Positions 51,501 to 61,734 of a stretch of 64,000 nucleotides of DNA are shown here, one piece after another (position 1 is the stretch's first letter; each line of letters begins with the position of its first letter). The stretch is taken from NCBI GenBank assembly GCA_024036415.1, contig JAMWET010003064.1, forward strand, positions 353,501 to 417,500, given 5' to 3'. Origin of the DNA: Prochilodus magdalenae (taxonomy: Eukaryota > Chordata > Actinopteri > Characiformes > Prochilodontidae). The notes under the pieces are model-generated. The model saw only the letters and a program-made list of their open reading frames with translations. It was not told the origin of the DNA and searched no databases. The position numbers and the translations under genes are program-made.

Positions 51501-51741
51501 CAATGGGCAAAAATTGACAGTAGCTAGCCTCCGGCGCTAACGGCTAGCTAGCGCGTTAGCTAGCAGACCGTTTTCGCAAGTTTTCTTTGCCTACGTTTTC
51601 ACTAACGCGTCCCAAACTAACAACGTTTAGAAACAGAAAACACTCTAAAATTAACTGCACTTACCCCCAAAATCCACAGGGACAGCGAGGAGGTATAACG
51701 TTACTCGGTGGTTTGCTTCGTTCACTCCCTGTGTCCCCCAT
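37462..51741 (-). CDS. zfand3: AN1-type zinc finger protein 3, six coding exons
   Basis: The gene encodes a 226-residue A20/AN1 zinc-finger protein. Joined exons give 681 coding bases with intact phase and GT-AG at all five introns (7371, 1475, 291, 1232 and 3230 bp). An A20-like finger uses Cys20, Cys22, Cys34 and Cys37 (RCPCGFWG ... NLCSKCF). A serine/threonine-rich acidic linker spans about 40-150. A basic patch KQKNRRR precedes the AN1 finger, whose ligands are Cys156, Cys159, Cys173, Cys175, Cys180, His183, His189 and Cys191. The tail has [19 protein letters not shown]. This order and the tail match vertebrate ZFAND3 (TEX27), about 227 residues in mammals. The family is linked to nuclear/transcriptional and ubiquitin-related roles; the molecular function is not settled. 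No other ZFAND paralogue ends this way, so the call is firm. Confidence 0.97.
37691..38270. mobile_element. hAT-like miniature element in intron 5 of zfand3
   Basis: The left end CTAGGGCTACAACAGAT and right end GTGGAAGCACTAG, with ATCGATTATTATCCGTTTCAGTAATCGAT just inside the right end, are typical of vertebrate hAT miniature elements that begin TAGGGCTGCAACGATTA. The inside is AT-rich and non-coding. No clear 8-bp target duplication remains. Confidence 0.6.
38275..40020. other. zfand3 intron 5, remainder without a recognised feature
   Basis: AT-rich intronic sequence. The region 38330-38470 and the region 38935-39060 share similar phrases (TTACTTGGCAGAA, AATGTGTCAAG/TAGATGTGTCAAG, TTTGTACTTTATTAC/TTTATACTTTATTAC, CACTGTGTAAG/CACTGTAGAC), suggesting an old internal duplication. 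Confidence 0.45.
40040..40640. other. Intronic candidate conserved non-coding element
   Basis: This part of intron 5 is repeat-free and carries CCTCAATTAAAGCATTACAATTAAAAGC, AGGAGTCATTTAATAG, GCTATTAAATCGATGAC and AGTAATTTAACAAG. The homeodomain-like words are dense, as in many developmental enhancers. Texture evidence only. Confidence 0.32.
40847..41008 (-). CDS. zfand3: zfand3 coding exon 5
   Basis: The acceptor TATTTACCAG|T and donor TGTG|GTAAGC bound 162 nt. It encodes [16 protein letters not shown], the basic KQKNRRR stretch and the first half of the AN1 finger ([20 protein letters not shown]). Confidence 0.96.
42241..42306 (-). CDS. zfand3: zfand3 coding exon 4
   Basis: The acceptor TTCCTTCAG|A and donor GCAG|GTACAC bound 66 nt encoding (E)[25 protein letters not shown] and TPTKR are conserved with the mammalian protein. 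The 66-nt length keeps frame, so this exon could be skipped without a frame change. Confidence 0.94.
42598..42777 (-). CDS. zfand3: zfand3 coding exon 3
   Basis: The acceptor CTACATCAG|A and donor GAAG|GTGAAT bound 180 nt. It begins (D)IQKKQPDED, like mammalian DFQKKQPDDD, and continues as a low-complexity Ser/Thr-rich linker ([19 protein letters not shown]). It has little predicted structure. Confidence 0.95.
42975..42994. repeat. Short (AC)n in intron 2
   Basis: An uninterrupted (AC)n of about 18 bp lies roughly 200 nt upstream of exon 3; with the (TG)n at 42900-42925 on the plus strand it could form a weak hairpin. Confidence 0.85.
44089..44224. repeat. zfand3: (AC)n/ACAGAC composite microsatellite beside zfand3 exon 2
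   Basis: About 135 bp of CACACAGACACA-type repeats on the plus strand. On the zfand3 transcript it reads (GU)n with GUCUGU interruptions of 10 to 12-nt period. It begins about 28 nt downstream of the exon-2 donor. Confidence 0.96.
44253..44293 (-). CDS. zfand3: zfand3 coding exon 2 (41 nt)
   Basis: The acceptor TTTCTTTCCCCAG|G and donor GCAG|GTAACT bound 41 nt encoding (G)[13 protein letters not shown]. It carries the second cysteine pair of the A20-like finger. Its length is not a multiple of three, so skipping would shift the frame and destroy both fingers. A long (TG)n tract on the transcribed sense strand starts about 28 nt past the donor. Confidence 0.96.
44300..48780. other. zfand3 intron 1, 3' half
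   Basis: No alternative exon with a domain is recognised. The segment 46930-47030 (GTAAATTAGTAAATTGG, AAATTATTCATGAGC) has the AT-rich, ATTA-containing texture of a conserved element but is short. Confidence 0.35.
45459..45526. repeat. (TG)n microsatellite in intron 1
   Basis: Nearly perfect (TG)n of about 34 units. On the zfand3 transcript it reads (CA)n. Confidence 0.97.
48793..49168. mobile_element. hAT-like miniature element in intron 1 of zfand3
   Basis: The left end ACTAGGGCTGAACGATTGGA and right end AATGATTAATTTTTCACCCCTACC are the eroded inverted ends of a very common vertebrate non-autonomous hAT family (AGGGCTGAACGATT). Inside are TCTAATTGTGATATTG and AAATATTGCAAGTGTAATTG repeated phrases. 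Confidence 0.6.
49585..50042. mobile_element. Possible decayed DNA transposon in intron 1
   Basis: Repeated near-palindromic phrases GGGGTCAATCTGAACC, GGGTCAATTTGACCCC and GAGTCAACCTGACCCC occur at about 49610, 49760 and 49990, with ACACAAGGGTTAAA at the right. Such GTCAATTTGACCC text is common in fish DNA elements. Termini are not certain. Confidence 0.4.
51665..51741 (-). CDS. zfand3: zfand3 coding exon 1
   Basis: The ATG at 51741-51739 has G at -3 and G at +4 (GCGATGG). It opens [14 protein letters not shown] and runs to CPCGFW, plus two bases of a split Gly codon. The donor is GG|GTAAGTGC. The exon supplies the first two cysteines of the A20-like finger. Compared with the mammalian start, there are two or so extra residues around SNVIPP. 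Confidence 0.96.
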
Positions 51742-51744
51742 CGC

Positions 51745-52050
51745 TGTCTGAACGCGGCGGGCTGCCCTAAGAAAGACCGGGGATGAGCTTGCGGCCTGCT
51801 TGTTGTGGGGGCAAATTCCTCAGCTCGACGCTTCCCAGGAAAGCTTCCGCGTTGTAATCCTTGATTCAGAAAAAGGCAACATACGAAGCACACGTCGCCG
51901 GGAACGCAGGCCGCTATAGTGTTTTTTGGAATTTTATAGGGATAAAACTAGATAAATCTAATAACCGCGTACAGTCCGACGGACCGCACCGGGAGTCGAG
52001 GCCGATCAGCTGGAGTGTGAGCGCTACCACGCTTTGAACAGGGGTTGTTG
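51745..52050 (-). promoter_or_regulatory. zfand3: zfand3 promoter / 5' UTR region, CpG-rich
   Basis: CpG density is clearly higher here than in the surrounding AT-rich DNA (CGTCGCCGGGAACGCAGG, CCGCGTACAGTCCGACGG). On the minus strand a TATAAAA-like box lies at 51940-51932, about 195 bp before the ATG, which would place initiation near 51905. The exact start site is inferred. CpG-rich sequence also continues into intron 1 to about 51530. Confidence 0.55.
51820..51882 (-). other. Possible upstream ORF in the zfand3 5' UTR
   Basis: If transcription starts near 51905, the first ATG in the leader (51882-51880, CGTATGT) opens a 20-codon frame ending TGA at 51820, about 80 nt before the main ATG. 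The start context is weak to moderate. Confidence 0.35.
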
Positions 52051-52054
52051 GCGA

Positions 52055-52980
52055 ATGGACCAAAGTTCAATATTCTATAAAACTAGTTAGTTTTGGATTG
52101 CAAGTAGATTTATACTCATATATTTTACCTAATATTTAAATATACAAACTTTTATGAGCTGTATTTTACGCTTAGCTCGACTCGCCAAACATAACACTCT
52201 GTTCGGAAACCCCTAAAATGAATTGGTACATTCCAAGCTGTATTCCTTGTTTGTAAAAGGGATTTGTGATTCAAAAGCTGTTTCAGAAAGGGACTGGCCA
52301 TGGCCCCTCATCTTGAAGCGCTACATTACTGGTGTCAATTACATAAACAAGGCTCAAAATGGTGGAGATTTACACCTCATCCGTGTAGACTTGATTCTAA
52401 AGAGAGGAATTGAATTCCAAACTAGGTTAGTCTATGCTGTGTGGTGAGTTTACTAAACTTTTCCCACCCTATGTCCTGTGGATGTTTTCAGTCAGCTGTG
52501 TCATTGGACTATCTGTGTGGTGACTGGACATTTCACTACATAAGGAGGAGTAAGAGATTAAATTGTATTTTTACAACAGGTTTGTTATTGTTGTTATGTC
52601 ATTTCAGCGTTTTGGGGTTTTGTTTTACCAGTGCAATACATTTTGTAACCTAAATATTAGAAATAAAATATAATTATATCATGACAACAAGAACTCGGAT
52701 TATGTAGAGAACAAATATCCAATTTCTATGTACATGCTGCCATTTTTATGTCATCATATTACTACAGGGTGGTTCTACTCTTTAACTGCACCCACGGCTT
52801 CAAATGATGACCCAGAGACCTTTGTAAGATTGTTTAGATTGCTCTTACTATATACAGACATAATTGGACAAAGGCAGGGCTGCCAAGTTTATCTTGGAGG
52901 GGCCAGAGTGCAGTACTTATGATGGGGGTGAAAACCGACAAAAAGACGGTGGGAAGGTTTTAATGATATATAATTATATA
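52055..52980. other. Region upstream of zfand3, no gene recognised
   Basis: I looked for a head-to-head partner gene on the plus strand. The open frames are short, and none shows a domain or a convincing first exon. Confidence 0.35.
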
Positions 52981-52981
52981 T

Positions 52982-53224
52982 AATCTGCAGGAACTGCGTT
53001 AGAATATTCATTTTTTCATGATTGCCTGCTGCATGGGATATTCAAGCTGCATGATATGTGTAAACATGGCGGCCCGACGCCATACTGAGAGACTCTACTT
53101 CTGTATGTGTAGCTCAATAAATATTGCCCATATCAGTCTAAATGTATCATAATTTATTGTTCCTGGTAACCTTTATCCTCCTTCCCAATAACATTCCAAC
53201 CCAACACTGCATTTTGGGTGCAAC
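52982..53224 (+). mobile_element. Family A Tc1-like element, 3' fragment
   Basis: AATCTGCAGGAACTGCGTTAGAATATTC is the end of the transposase. CATGGCGGCCCGACGCCATACTGAGAGAC, GCTCAATAAATATTGCCCATATC and the terminal TTTTGGGTGCAAC are the 3' leader and end. Confidence 0.75.
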
Positions 53225-53229
53225 TACTC

Positions 53230-54080
53230 TGTATATATTACATTAATGTGTGGTGGGAAAACATGTTATCTGTCTGTCAGTTTTGCTAATAAAGCAGTAC
53301 AAACTTCATTCATGCAAAGCCACACTTGCCTCTCATGCTGACCTGGACTGGTGTGATAATTTCATTGTGGTTTGTTTGGGTGTTTTTATATTATCCTGCC
53401 ACCCATGCCTGGCTAATGTGTTGTTTCTACTGAAACATATACAATATGAATATACAGAAAGCCTCCTCGGTGAGTGATGAGGAGGAATAGAGGATGGTAT
53501 ATGACTAGCTTTTGTATTGGTGGAAAGGGAATGATTCTCCTTCAGCGCATCAGTTTTCTTCTCATCACTTGCCTAGTCCAGCCTCAGGCCTCGAGGCCTC
53601 CTGAGACTGCTCTATGCAACTTCAAAGACAACGCCCCCCCACCATACACATTGCCAACACACACAACACACACACACAGCAATAAACACGAGAACTCAAG
53701 GAATTAATTAGACACTGAATCAAAACTATAGTGATCAGTTCAAACCGTTTGAAGGTGTGATGTAAATGACATGCATCATTACACATGCATAGACACATCT
53801 CCATTTTTTTATAATTTTTTTATGGCGGTCTGTTTATGCGACATGCGAGAGTCAACTTTGTAACTTTTTAAGGAGTTTGAAATCCCCTTGTTGCCTTAAT
53901 GTTGTTTCCTGCCTGGAGGAAGACTACAAAGAAAAAGCAGCACATCCTCAAAGGAGGGTTGCTTAATTTAATGGGAAGTTATGGGGCGCATAGGCCGCTC
54001 AGATGCAGTTAAAGGCTGTTCTGGAAATGAGTGAGAAAAAAGTATATGCTGTGGTCAGTTCATTTTATCAGTTTATCTAC
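53230..54080. other. No recognisable gene
   Basis: A short (CA)-rich patch occurs at 53655-53680. Nothing else is recognised. Confidence 0.4.
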
Positions 54081-54084
54081 TTTG

Positions 54085-54380
54085 TATATACAGTCATTGG
54101 ACACTTTACCAGGGGCACTTACTGTATACAGATGGGTGAGAAGAGGCGTTAGTAAGGTGTTGGGCCCCCGAAGCTGCCAAAACAACTTTAATGAGCGTTG
54201 GCCTACAAGTGTCTGGAGCTGTACAATAGGGTTGGAATGCCATAATTTTAAAGATGGCAGTCTGTGTAACATGTTGGTCCATAATCTCCAACTGCCATAA
54301 ACTCCCCAATTTCCAACTTGAGGCCAATAGACCTCATTCTGACCCAAACAGTTCAGAGAACCATGTATTAGGATCTGAAG
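54085..54380 (+). mobile_element. DNA-transposon remnant
   Basis: TACAGTCATTGGACACTTTACCAGGGGCAC, AAGGTGTTGGGCCCCCGAAGCTGCCAAAAC and ACAAGTGTCTGGAGCTGTACAATAGG resemble a widespread fish DNA-transposon sequence that I know from several species. The frame is broken and the right end is lost. Confidence 0.45.
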
Positions 54381-54384
54381 AAGA

Positions 54385-57300
54385 TAATCCCACTTTGCCT
54401 TTGCCCACTAAACCCGTGAACAACCCAAACCCACAGGAAACGGTTCTGAGAGGGTGTTCCTGCTACACCAACACAATAAATCTGTTTCCATCATCGCTAA
54501 TTAAGCCTCTCTCCTTTAGTCCCAACATTTCCACTTATTTCAAGTGATTTGCAATATTTACAAAGACGAAGGGTTATACAGGCAACTCCGTATGCTAAAT
54601 TTGGGAAGACCTGGATGGAAATCCAGGAAGTTTTTATGTTTGGATGAGGTAGAAAGGTTGGTTTATCTTGGAATGGTAGAAGAAATTTGGAAAAGTATTT
54701 TTGGAACAAGTCTAGATGTAATTGAAACCAGGTCCTGTACGACCTGGCAGTGTTCGCAGCTGTCTGATGTGTGACAGCAACTACAGCCTTCATTAAATGG
54801 TCCACTGCCGCTGTGCCCTGTGTCTCTGACCTGTTAAGGCTAATGCCATGCACAGTTGACAGAGGGCTGTCAAACCCGCTTTACCGAGAGCTAATAAGGG
54901 TTGGAATACCTGCACAAACGTCATCTTCAGAAATTTGTGCAAAAACGGAGTGAATGGAAACTTCTTTGACCGACTTTTTGGAAGTTTACCAAAAGTTTGA
55001 ATGAAGTTTGAGCCCAGCAGTAGTAACTGTGACCACTGATGAAGGGGAACTGCTTGAGTGTTCAGCATTGGAAAAGATACGTAATGTGGCCCAACATGGC
55101 AGGTGTGCTGAATGTATGTGAGCAATGTGTAAAGGCTGTGATGCAAAAACCAGTAAAAACAGCAAACACCGTGACCGGTGTTCTAATAACGGTCCAGTAT
55201 CTGATAAGTCGTGGTCCATTCAATAGATGGATAGGATAGAAGGTGGCTAGGAAATTGAGCAGCAACACATGCGGTACAGTCACTTATTGCAAACCTACAA
55301 GGTGCAGAGTGTTTTTCATTAAATGGCAAGTGTGTGTAGGTATATACGTGTCTATTATATATATATGATTAATTATACTGACACTGATGTCTATTAAAAT
55401 GATGGCACGAGCACTCAAGCCATGGTCTATGCTTTCAAATTGAAGGTAGTAGTAATGGCCACATTGAGTGTAATGGATTTCCCTGCTCATAAAAGATATA
55501 TAAAGTGTTTATATTGCAGAACTTCACTCTCTTGGTGCAATGATTTCATCATGAAAATTTGTTTACAATTTCAAACTAAATCATTTCCATTCATTCTGGC
55601 TGCTAATGTGTTTCTCCCAGAAAATGCAACACATGGAAAACATCAAAGACCTTGTTTCCACAGAGGCAAAGAAAACTTAAATCTAAACCAAACAGTTCAC
55701 ATTTTATCACAAAGTACACATGCAGTGTCGTGTGGGTCTTTGCACAACTGTGATTTCAATGGACGTTTTCGGCTGCAGAAACCGAATATTCAGCATTAAA
55801 TGTTGAGTTGATATCAGTTTTGGAAATGCCTCATTTTCATTGATGGTTGGGAATTCGTTGCCGATCAAACTCGTGAAGATGGAGACAGTAGAAAAGTTAT
55901 CATACACATGGAAACTATGTCCATAGGCCTGCTTGATTCATGAACACAAATGATCATAAGGACAAAACACTGAAGGAGAACAGTTTCCATCAGCCAGAAC
56001 CAACCACTAGGCAACAGGTCAAAACCAGATCAAAACAAAGAGGCTGCTGTAACCTGATTGGTGGGTTCATTTCATGTCTCTATCATTTTGACAGGAAGGA
56101 CAGATTTGATATAATGTAGTGTAGTAAAACATAAGAGTCATAAAAAAACTGCTTAAGTACAGTAACGAATTACCGTTACCTCCCTACTGCCCACCATATA
56201 AGTATATTAGTTCCTTCTTTAAGTTTGCTTTATGAGAATATTAAAGTTAAGTTTCAAAACACTGGAATTGTAGAACTGGTGGTTGAACATCTTAAGCGAA
56301 TAAACAATTCAGATTGTATTGTGTGCCGTTCTTGGACGATACAGACATCTATATTTAGAAAATAAGGTACCGTCCTCTACAGGTACAATAATATTCAATT
56401 ATGGTTGGAACAGGGCTCTTCGAGTTGTTACACAATGGTGTGGGAGGTGTGTACTCACCTGAGCAGTAGAAATACTGAATGATGTAAACAACAATGCCTT
56501 AGCAAATCCGCTGTTGTGGCTGGCTTAGTGCTTTGCAAGTGAGAATAATGACACGGGCTTTAAGATTAATCTTATGTGGGATTACTTGGAGCGCTAGGTC
56601 TGCAGCAAGCGCTCAGGTTAGGTGGTACGCCAGGACCATCCCCTGCAATTTGCACTTCAAAGGTGATTACATCATAGGGATCATGAACCCACTTTCTACA
56701 GCTGTGGTCAACAAGCCTGCTCTCGCAGACCTAGCTTTCTGAGCAGCGTTACTATTATGGACCTGCCCATGGTTAGGGCTGTGAATAGGATCAAAATCCC
56801 ATTTAGTGAGGTCCATTTTTGTGCCTGCATCACATTGTCAATGCACCAACAGTTTCTAATCTCTGTTATGCGTTTCATCAATTCATTGCCCCCTTTTTGA
56901 CTCATTCATAATGAGCTCCCTTCATTCGGTAATTTTCCATCCCTCCATTCTTCATTAACCCGCTATCACAGTTGATTTGACTCCAGCTACCTTTAGCCTA
57001 GGTAATTATTTATTTAGGCATGTTGGCTGGAACCCTGTGTACTAACTGGTGTAGTTGATTGTTTTACATTGAATGTGTTTTATTTAACCCTGCACCAAGT
57101 TTTGCTTCTCTGTCCTCACTTTTCTCAAAAAAAGTTTACTATAAGCATACATCAAAGGCCATTCTGTAGTCAGTGTGATTCCCATATTAAAACTTCTGGG
57201 CCCGGAGCTGGATTTCTCTCTATGAGATAAAGGAATGGGTTTTTAAAAAAACATGCATGGCTAAAATGCTGCATAGTTAAAAAATGATTCCAAACTTGAT

Positions 57301-57850
57301 GTTTTACATACTACATACATTTCCCACAGATGTTTCCAGTCCAGTGATCTTTGGAATCACAAGGTAATTAAAGAATCAATATAGAAATATTGCTACATCC
57401 AAGCTGACACTGCTGCACATTTTATAGACATCATATAACAGGAAAGTAAGTATACAAAATAACGTGAGCAGATGTCCCAAGAAGGCCATTCTTGGCAAGT
57501 TTTTGGAGTCTGAAGAAAATAAACTACAATGAAATACAGTACCTTGGACAGACATGTTTTCCAATCTCTTTGTGTGTTCGTATCCATTTTGGCCATTGCT
57601 TTTTTACAAACACTTTAGATCAACATATTTGGTAACTTGGCTTGAAACTATTTTTTGGGACAACAAGCAACGCTCACCATAGACTGTAATGTAAAATAGC
57701 AGTACAGGCCAAAACCAATAGAGGAGCATCAGAATGTCCGGTCCACTCTGCTTAACAACACACTGAGAATTTCAATTTGCTTCACCTTAAATTCCTGTAG
57801 TCTCTTAGCATCAAGCTGTTGCAGTAAGCCCACTGAAGGTCAGAGATTCA
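54385..57850. other. Gene-free stretch
   Basis: Frames of 60 to 125 codons occur (for example 55422-55799, plus strand), but none has domain similarity, codon bias or splice context. I recognise no repeat family. Confidence 0.35.
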
Positions 57851-57851
57851 C

Positions 57852-58405
57852 AAGCATAGCTACTCATCAGCATAGCGACTCACCAGCATAGTGATTCACC
57901 AGCATAGCCACTCACCAGCATAGCAATTCACAAGCATAGCGACTCACCAGCATAGCATTTCACAAGCATAGTGATTCACCAACATAGTGACTCATCAGCA
58001 TAGCATTTCACAAGCATAGTGATTTACCAGCATAGCGACTCACCAGCATAGCATTTCACAGGCATAGTGATTCACCAGCATAGTGACTTCCAGCATAGCA
58101 TTTCACAATCATAGTGATTTACAAGCATAGCGACTCACCAGCATAGCATTTCACAGGCATAGTGATTCACCAGCATAGTGACTTCCAGCATAGTGATTCA
58201 CCAGCATAGCGACTCAGCGGGATAGCATTTCACAGGCATAGTGATTCACCAACATAGTGACTCATCAGCATAGCATTTCACAAGCATAGTGATTTACCAG
58301 CATAGCGACTCACCAACATAAAGACTCACCAGCATAGCGAGTCACCAGCATTAAGACTCACCAGCATAACGATTCACCAGCATAACGACTGAGCAGCATA
58401 GTGTT
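57852..58405. repeat. 16-bp minisatellite with 48-bp higher-order period
   Basis: Units of the form CACCAGCATAGCGACT (16 bp) are repeated about 34 times. In the middle the variants follow a fixed order: a unit ending GCGAC, one ending GCATT, then one ending GTGAT, giving a 48-bp trimer. Two deletions make short units (GTGACTTCCAGCATAG). Confidence 0.93.
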
Positions 58406-58596
58406 ATTAACCTATAACGGTTAGTTCAACATACACATTAAGAAGTGTAAGAGCAGTAATTAATTATTGTTATATAAAAGCATCTTGTAAATCTCTACAT
58501 CTTGTAAATGTTTGCTTAAAATCTGCTGTACGTATTGGATGACGTCGAACTGTAGGCGGAGTGGGTGAGCGAGCAAGTGAGAGAAAAAAAAAGTAC

Positions 58597-59060
58597 AGTG
58601 CTGTGTCCCAAATCGCCTACTTAGTCAGTATGTACTAGACTGAACCCAGTGCGCACTGCTCGACTGGTGAAGCAGTAGGCTCTTTCAGTACGCGAGTATA
58701 TAGTAACCACAAAACCTCGGGCGTACTATGTCCGCCATCTTGCCAACGTCATTTGATGTAAGACGTCACACCACCAATGTAGAAGTTCTGCCATTCATTC
58801 ATATAAACTTGTGAAATGGGCTTTATATTCGCCCCAATGTGCTTCATAACGTGGTTCGGTGTTGCACAAAAAGTTGTAGATTATTTAGACTTGTCCAGAG
58901 CCGACGTCCTGCGTTCCAGCATTCTTTCCTTCTCAGCTCAGAACGCCTCCACAGCTCCAGTGGATTCATGGGATAGCAGCTGTGCGCGCATACGGATTGC
59001 AGAAGAGTGAAAAAAGTAGGGGCAGGAAATATGGCGGCACATGTCTGGTAGCAGTGACAA
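58597..59060 (+). mobile_element. hAT-like element, left-end fragment
   Basis: CAGTGCTGTGTCCCAAATCGCC followed by TACTTAGTCAGTATGTACTAGAC and GTACTATGTCCGCCATCTTG is the recognisable left part of a fish hAT-type element with CAGTG terminus. A matching right end (GGGACACAGCACTG) was not found. Confidence 0.5.
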
Positions 59061-59369
59061 GTAGCTTAGGAGGAGTGTTCAGCATTAAAAAGTTAACTTC
59101 ATGAACGAGTCTCCTTCGCTTCATTTCCCGGTTCAGCCACGCTACACATCCACAACTAAACTAACCCACCACCCAGGTCTGAGTCGGACCAACGGATGTA
59201 CTTTAACAGAAGCATGCTTCTCTCTTTTACCAACAAACTTTCTCTGTTTTTTATTGGCTTCTACATGGCACACAGGATTGGTTTCCCCCACGAAGGGACG
59301 TAGTGACGGCGCGTACTCTGGATGACATAATGCTGATCTATTGTCTATGGTGGGGTTTATACAGGTCTG

Positions 59370-59770
59370 GTATAAAACGAGAGACCACTCCAGTTTTTTT
59401 CTAAATCAGCATTTCCACACGTACAGCAGCCGTCCTAAAGAGAATCCCTTCACGGACTCATTCTACTTAATGAGACACTGAAGGGTCAGTTCTAGCTTTA
59501 CTAGCTCATACAGTGAGTGCCACATTGCTTCCATCCTGAACCTATAAAACAGGAGATCACAAGAACAAGGTCAAGCAGCAAACACACGGGACCAAAGCAA
59601 CAGACGGGTAGAAGGCGAAAACGACTCCCTACTGACCGTGATGACCACCATCTCATCCGAATGTCACTTAACAACCGTAGGATGAGATACCATCAGGTGG
59701 CCTACAAAAAGAATGGCGAGCTGGGGTGAAACGCACAAGGCTATTCTGACCTTTAGTCTATTTCTTAATA
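59370..59770 (+). pseudogene. Tc1-type transposase N-terminal remnant, third family
   Basis: The left end resembles a Tc1 terminus (TATAAAACGAGAGACCACTCC). A frame at 59517-59729 reads GRRRKRLPTDRDDHHLIRMSL then NNRRMRYHQVAYKKNGELG. This corresponds to the second DNA-binding domain of a common vertebrate Tc1 family (RDDRxLIRMSLxNRRM). The catalytic half is missing. Confidence 0.7.
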
Positions 59771-59774
59771 AAAA

Positions 59775-60095
59775 GATCTAAAATACTATATATTGAAAGA
59801 AATGTTTCCAGTACCTTATAGAATAAAGCAATACTGCCTAGTTAGCATCCAACACGACCGCCAAACAAGAGAAAGTGTACCTCAAAGCCCTCAGCACACA
59901 TGTGCCAGCAAAGCGCAGCAGAATGCCGCACAGTGTTTAGAGACTGAATGTGCCCTGGGTGTTCCCCAGCTGGACCCACACCTGGCCTTAAGTACAGTAC
60001 TGGACAGCCCTGCTTAAGTAGAAGCAAAGTATTATCATTTGTATTATCAGAGAGTCTGTAGATGACTGCTCATCCAGCATTTCTTCCGAACTCAA
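59775..60095. other. No recognisable feature
   Basis: No exon or repeat is recognised. Confidence 0.4.
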
Positions 60096-60099
60096 GGGT

Positions 60100-60415
60100 G
60101 TTATGATTGAGGTTGTCTCCCTTTTGCTGCAGTAACTTCTTCCACACTTCAGGAACGACTTAACACTAGATGATGGAACACTGCTGTGAGGATCTGATTG
60201 CATTCAGCCAGCAGTGCAATAAAGTACAGATGTTGGATGATCAGTTCTGGATCATTCCCAAGGGTGCTGGATGGACATCCATCACTCCGCAGAATGCAAA
60301 GGGCTCCTTTTGTGATAATTGGCATAGTGACCTTAAGCTCATGTGCAGGTACTCCAGACTGCCCTGTTCTAATGGCAGTCCTTTTCTGGTCATGTCATGT
60401 GTGAACATCTGACCA
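60100..60415 (-). mobile_element. DNA-transposon remnant
   Basis: CTTCCACACTTCAGGAACGACTTAAC, GATGTTGGATGATCAGTTCTGGATCATTCCCAAGGGTG, CATCACTCCGCAGAATGC and AGTGACCTTAAGCTCATGTGCAGGTACTCC follow the order of the antisense strand of a widespread fish Tc1/mariner-like sequence. The ends were not identified. Confidence 0.45.
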
Positions 60416-60419
60416 CCTG

Positions 60420-61730
60420 TGTCAGCAACAGATGCAGCAGAATTCATTAGTTAGAAAGGATGTCTGGATTCGTGTGCATATGTAGTGTATATAAATTGAG
60501 CTCACCTCAGATCAAAGTATTACCATTGTTGATGGTCTGAAAAAAAGGAAAGAGAAACAGGGAGGCTGCACCTGGTGCCATTAGTGGCGGGAACTTGTTT
60601 CCCTCCGTGGCAGGGATCCCTCAGTGCATTGAAGAAGAAAGGAAGCTAACATGCAGGGGACGTGACATGTAGCTGCCGGCCACTTTCTGGAGTCGTACCT
60701 GGAGTCGACTGGAGGCGATGGGTCCTGCGCTCCCACAGCTCGAGTCTAATTAAAAGTTGGTAAAGGAGGGGGTACAGAGGGGCACAGAGGAGGAGGAGGA
60801 GGAGGGGAGATGGGAGATCAAAGAGAATTCTCCTTCTGGCAAATGCAAGAGAGAGAGAGGATGAGAGTGATGGAAGATAGGGAAGCAGGCGGTGTGGGAC
60901 AGGGAGGCTTGGGAAAGCAAGTGAAGGGAATTTCACGTTTTGGAGAACTTAAAAACAGAGGCTTATTTCCTGATCTGACATATGTCATCAAAAGGTAGAG
61001 CCAAGTTCCTCCGAGACTAAGTGATCTAAATCAAAACGCAACACTGGAGTGATGCGTGCCAGGTGATGATCTCACAGCGAGGTAATACATTAATTCACAA
61101 GGACATTTGCCGTTTCATTTTACATCGAAATGGCAATTTTTTTTTTCAATTCATCTTCCACCTCATCTCTCAGTCAGGTATATCTAGACCGCTAACTCAT
61201 TCCGCAGTTTTCTTGATATCACAGTCGTTCCGACTCCAGAATACTAGGTTTGATCATGAAAGCTATGCAGTTTTTATCCAGCGTTTTGATCAAACGATAA
61301 TATTTTGCAATATATTTATTTTCATAAAATGGTAATATTTTTTCCTCAGAGGAATGAATGGGGTGAAAATGTTTCTGCACTTATATCACAATGATACAAG
61401 TCAATTAACTACCCCACTTTAAACCATGTGAGATACTGTAGCATCTAGTAGCAGCCACAAAGCAATCTCCTTGCAACCACATGGGATACTATAGCAATCA
61501 CCTGGAGTACCATAGCAACAGCCCAGCAACCAATTAGCAACTATGTGGAATTCCATACAATCACCTACTAGCTCCCTCGCACATAACCCAACTAGAGAAA
61601 AAAATGAGTTACCTGTGACTCACCAATAACAGCTGTAAATCAATTTGGCATGTACTGAACACGTTTCTGGATGTAGGCCACGTCAATGTTCAGCCAAATT
61701 ACATCAAAGAATTGCTCAGTTGGGCCAGAT
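60420..61730. other. No recognisable gene
   Basis: A (GGA)n patch lies at 60788-60808 and a loosely repeated AGCAACCA / ATAGCAA text at 61440-61535. No exon is recognised. Confidence 0.35.
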
Positions 61731-61734
61731 TTGG

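Noticed and set aside
51651..51893. 80-codon minus-strand frame overlapping zfand3 exon 1
   Set aside because: It begins at a non-ATG codon and is in a different frame from the zfand3 start; the in-frame ATG at 51741 gives the conserved N terminus.
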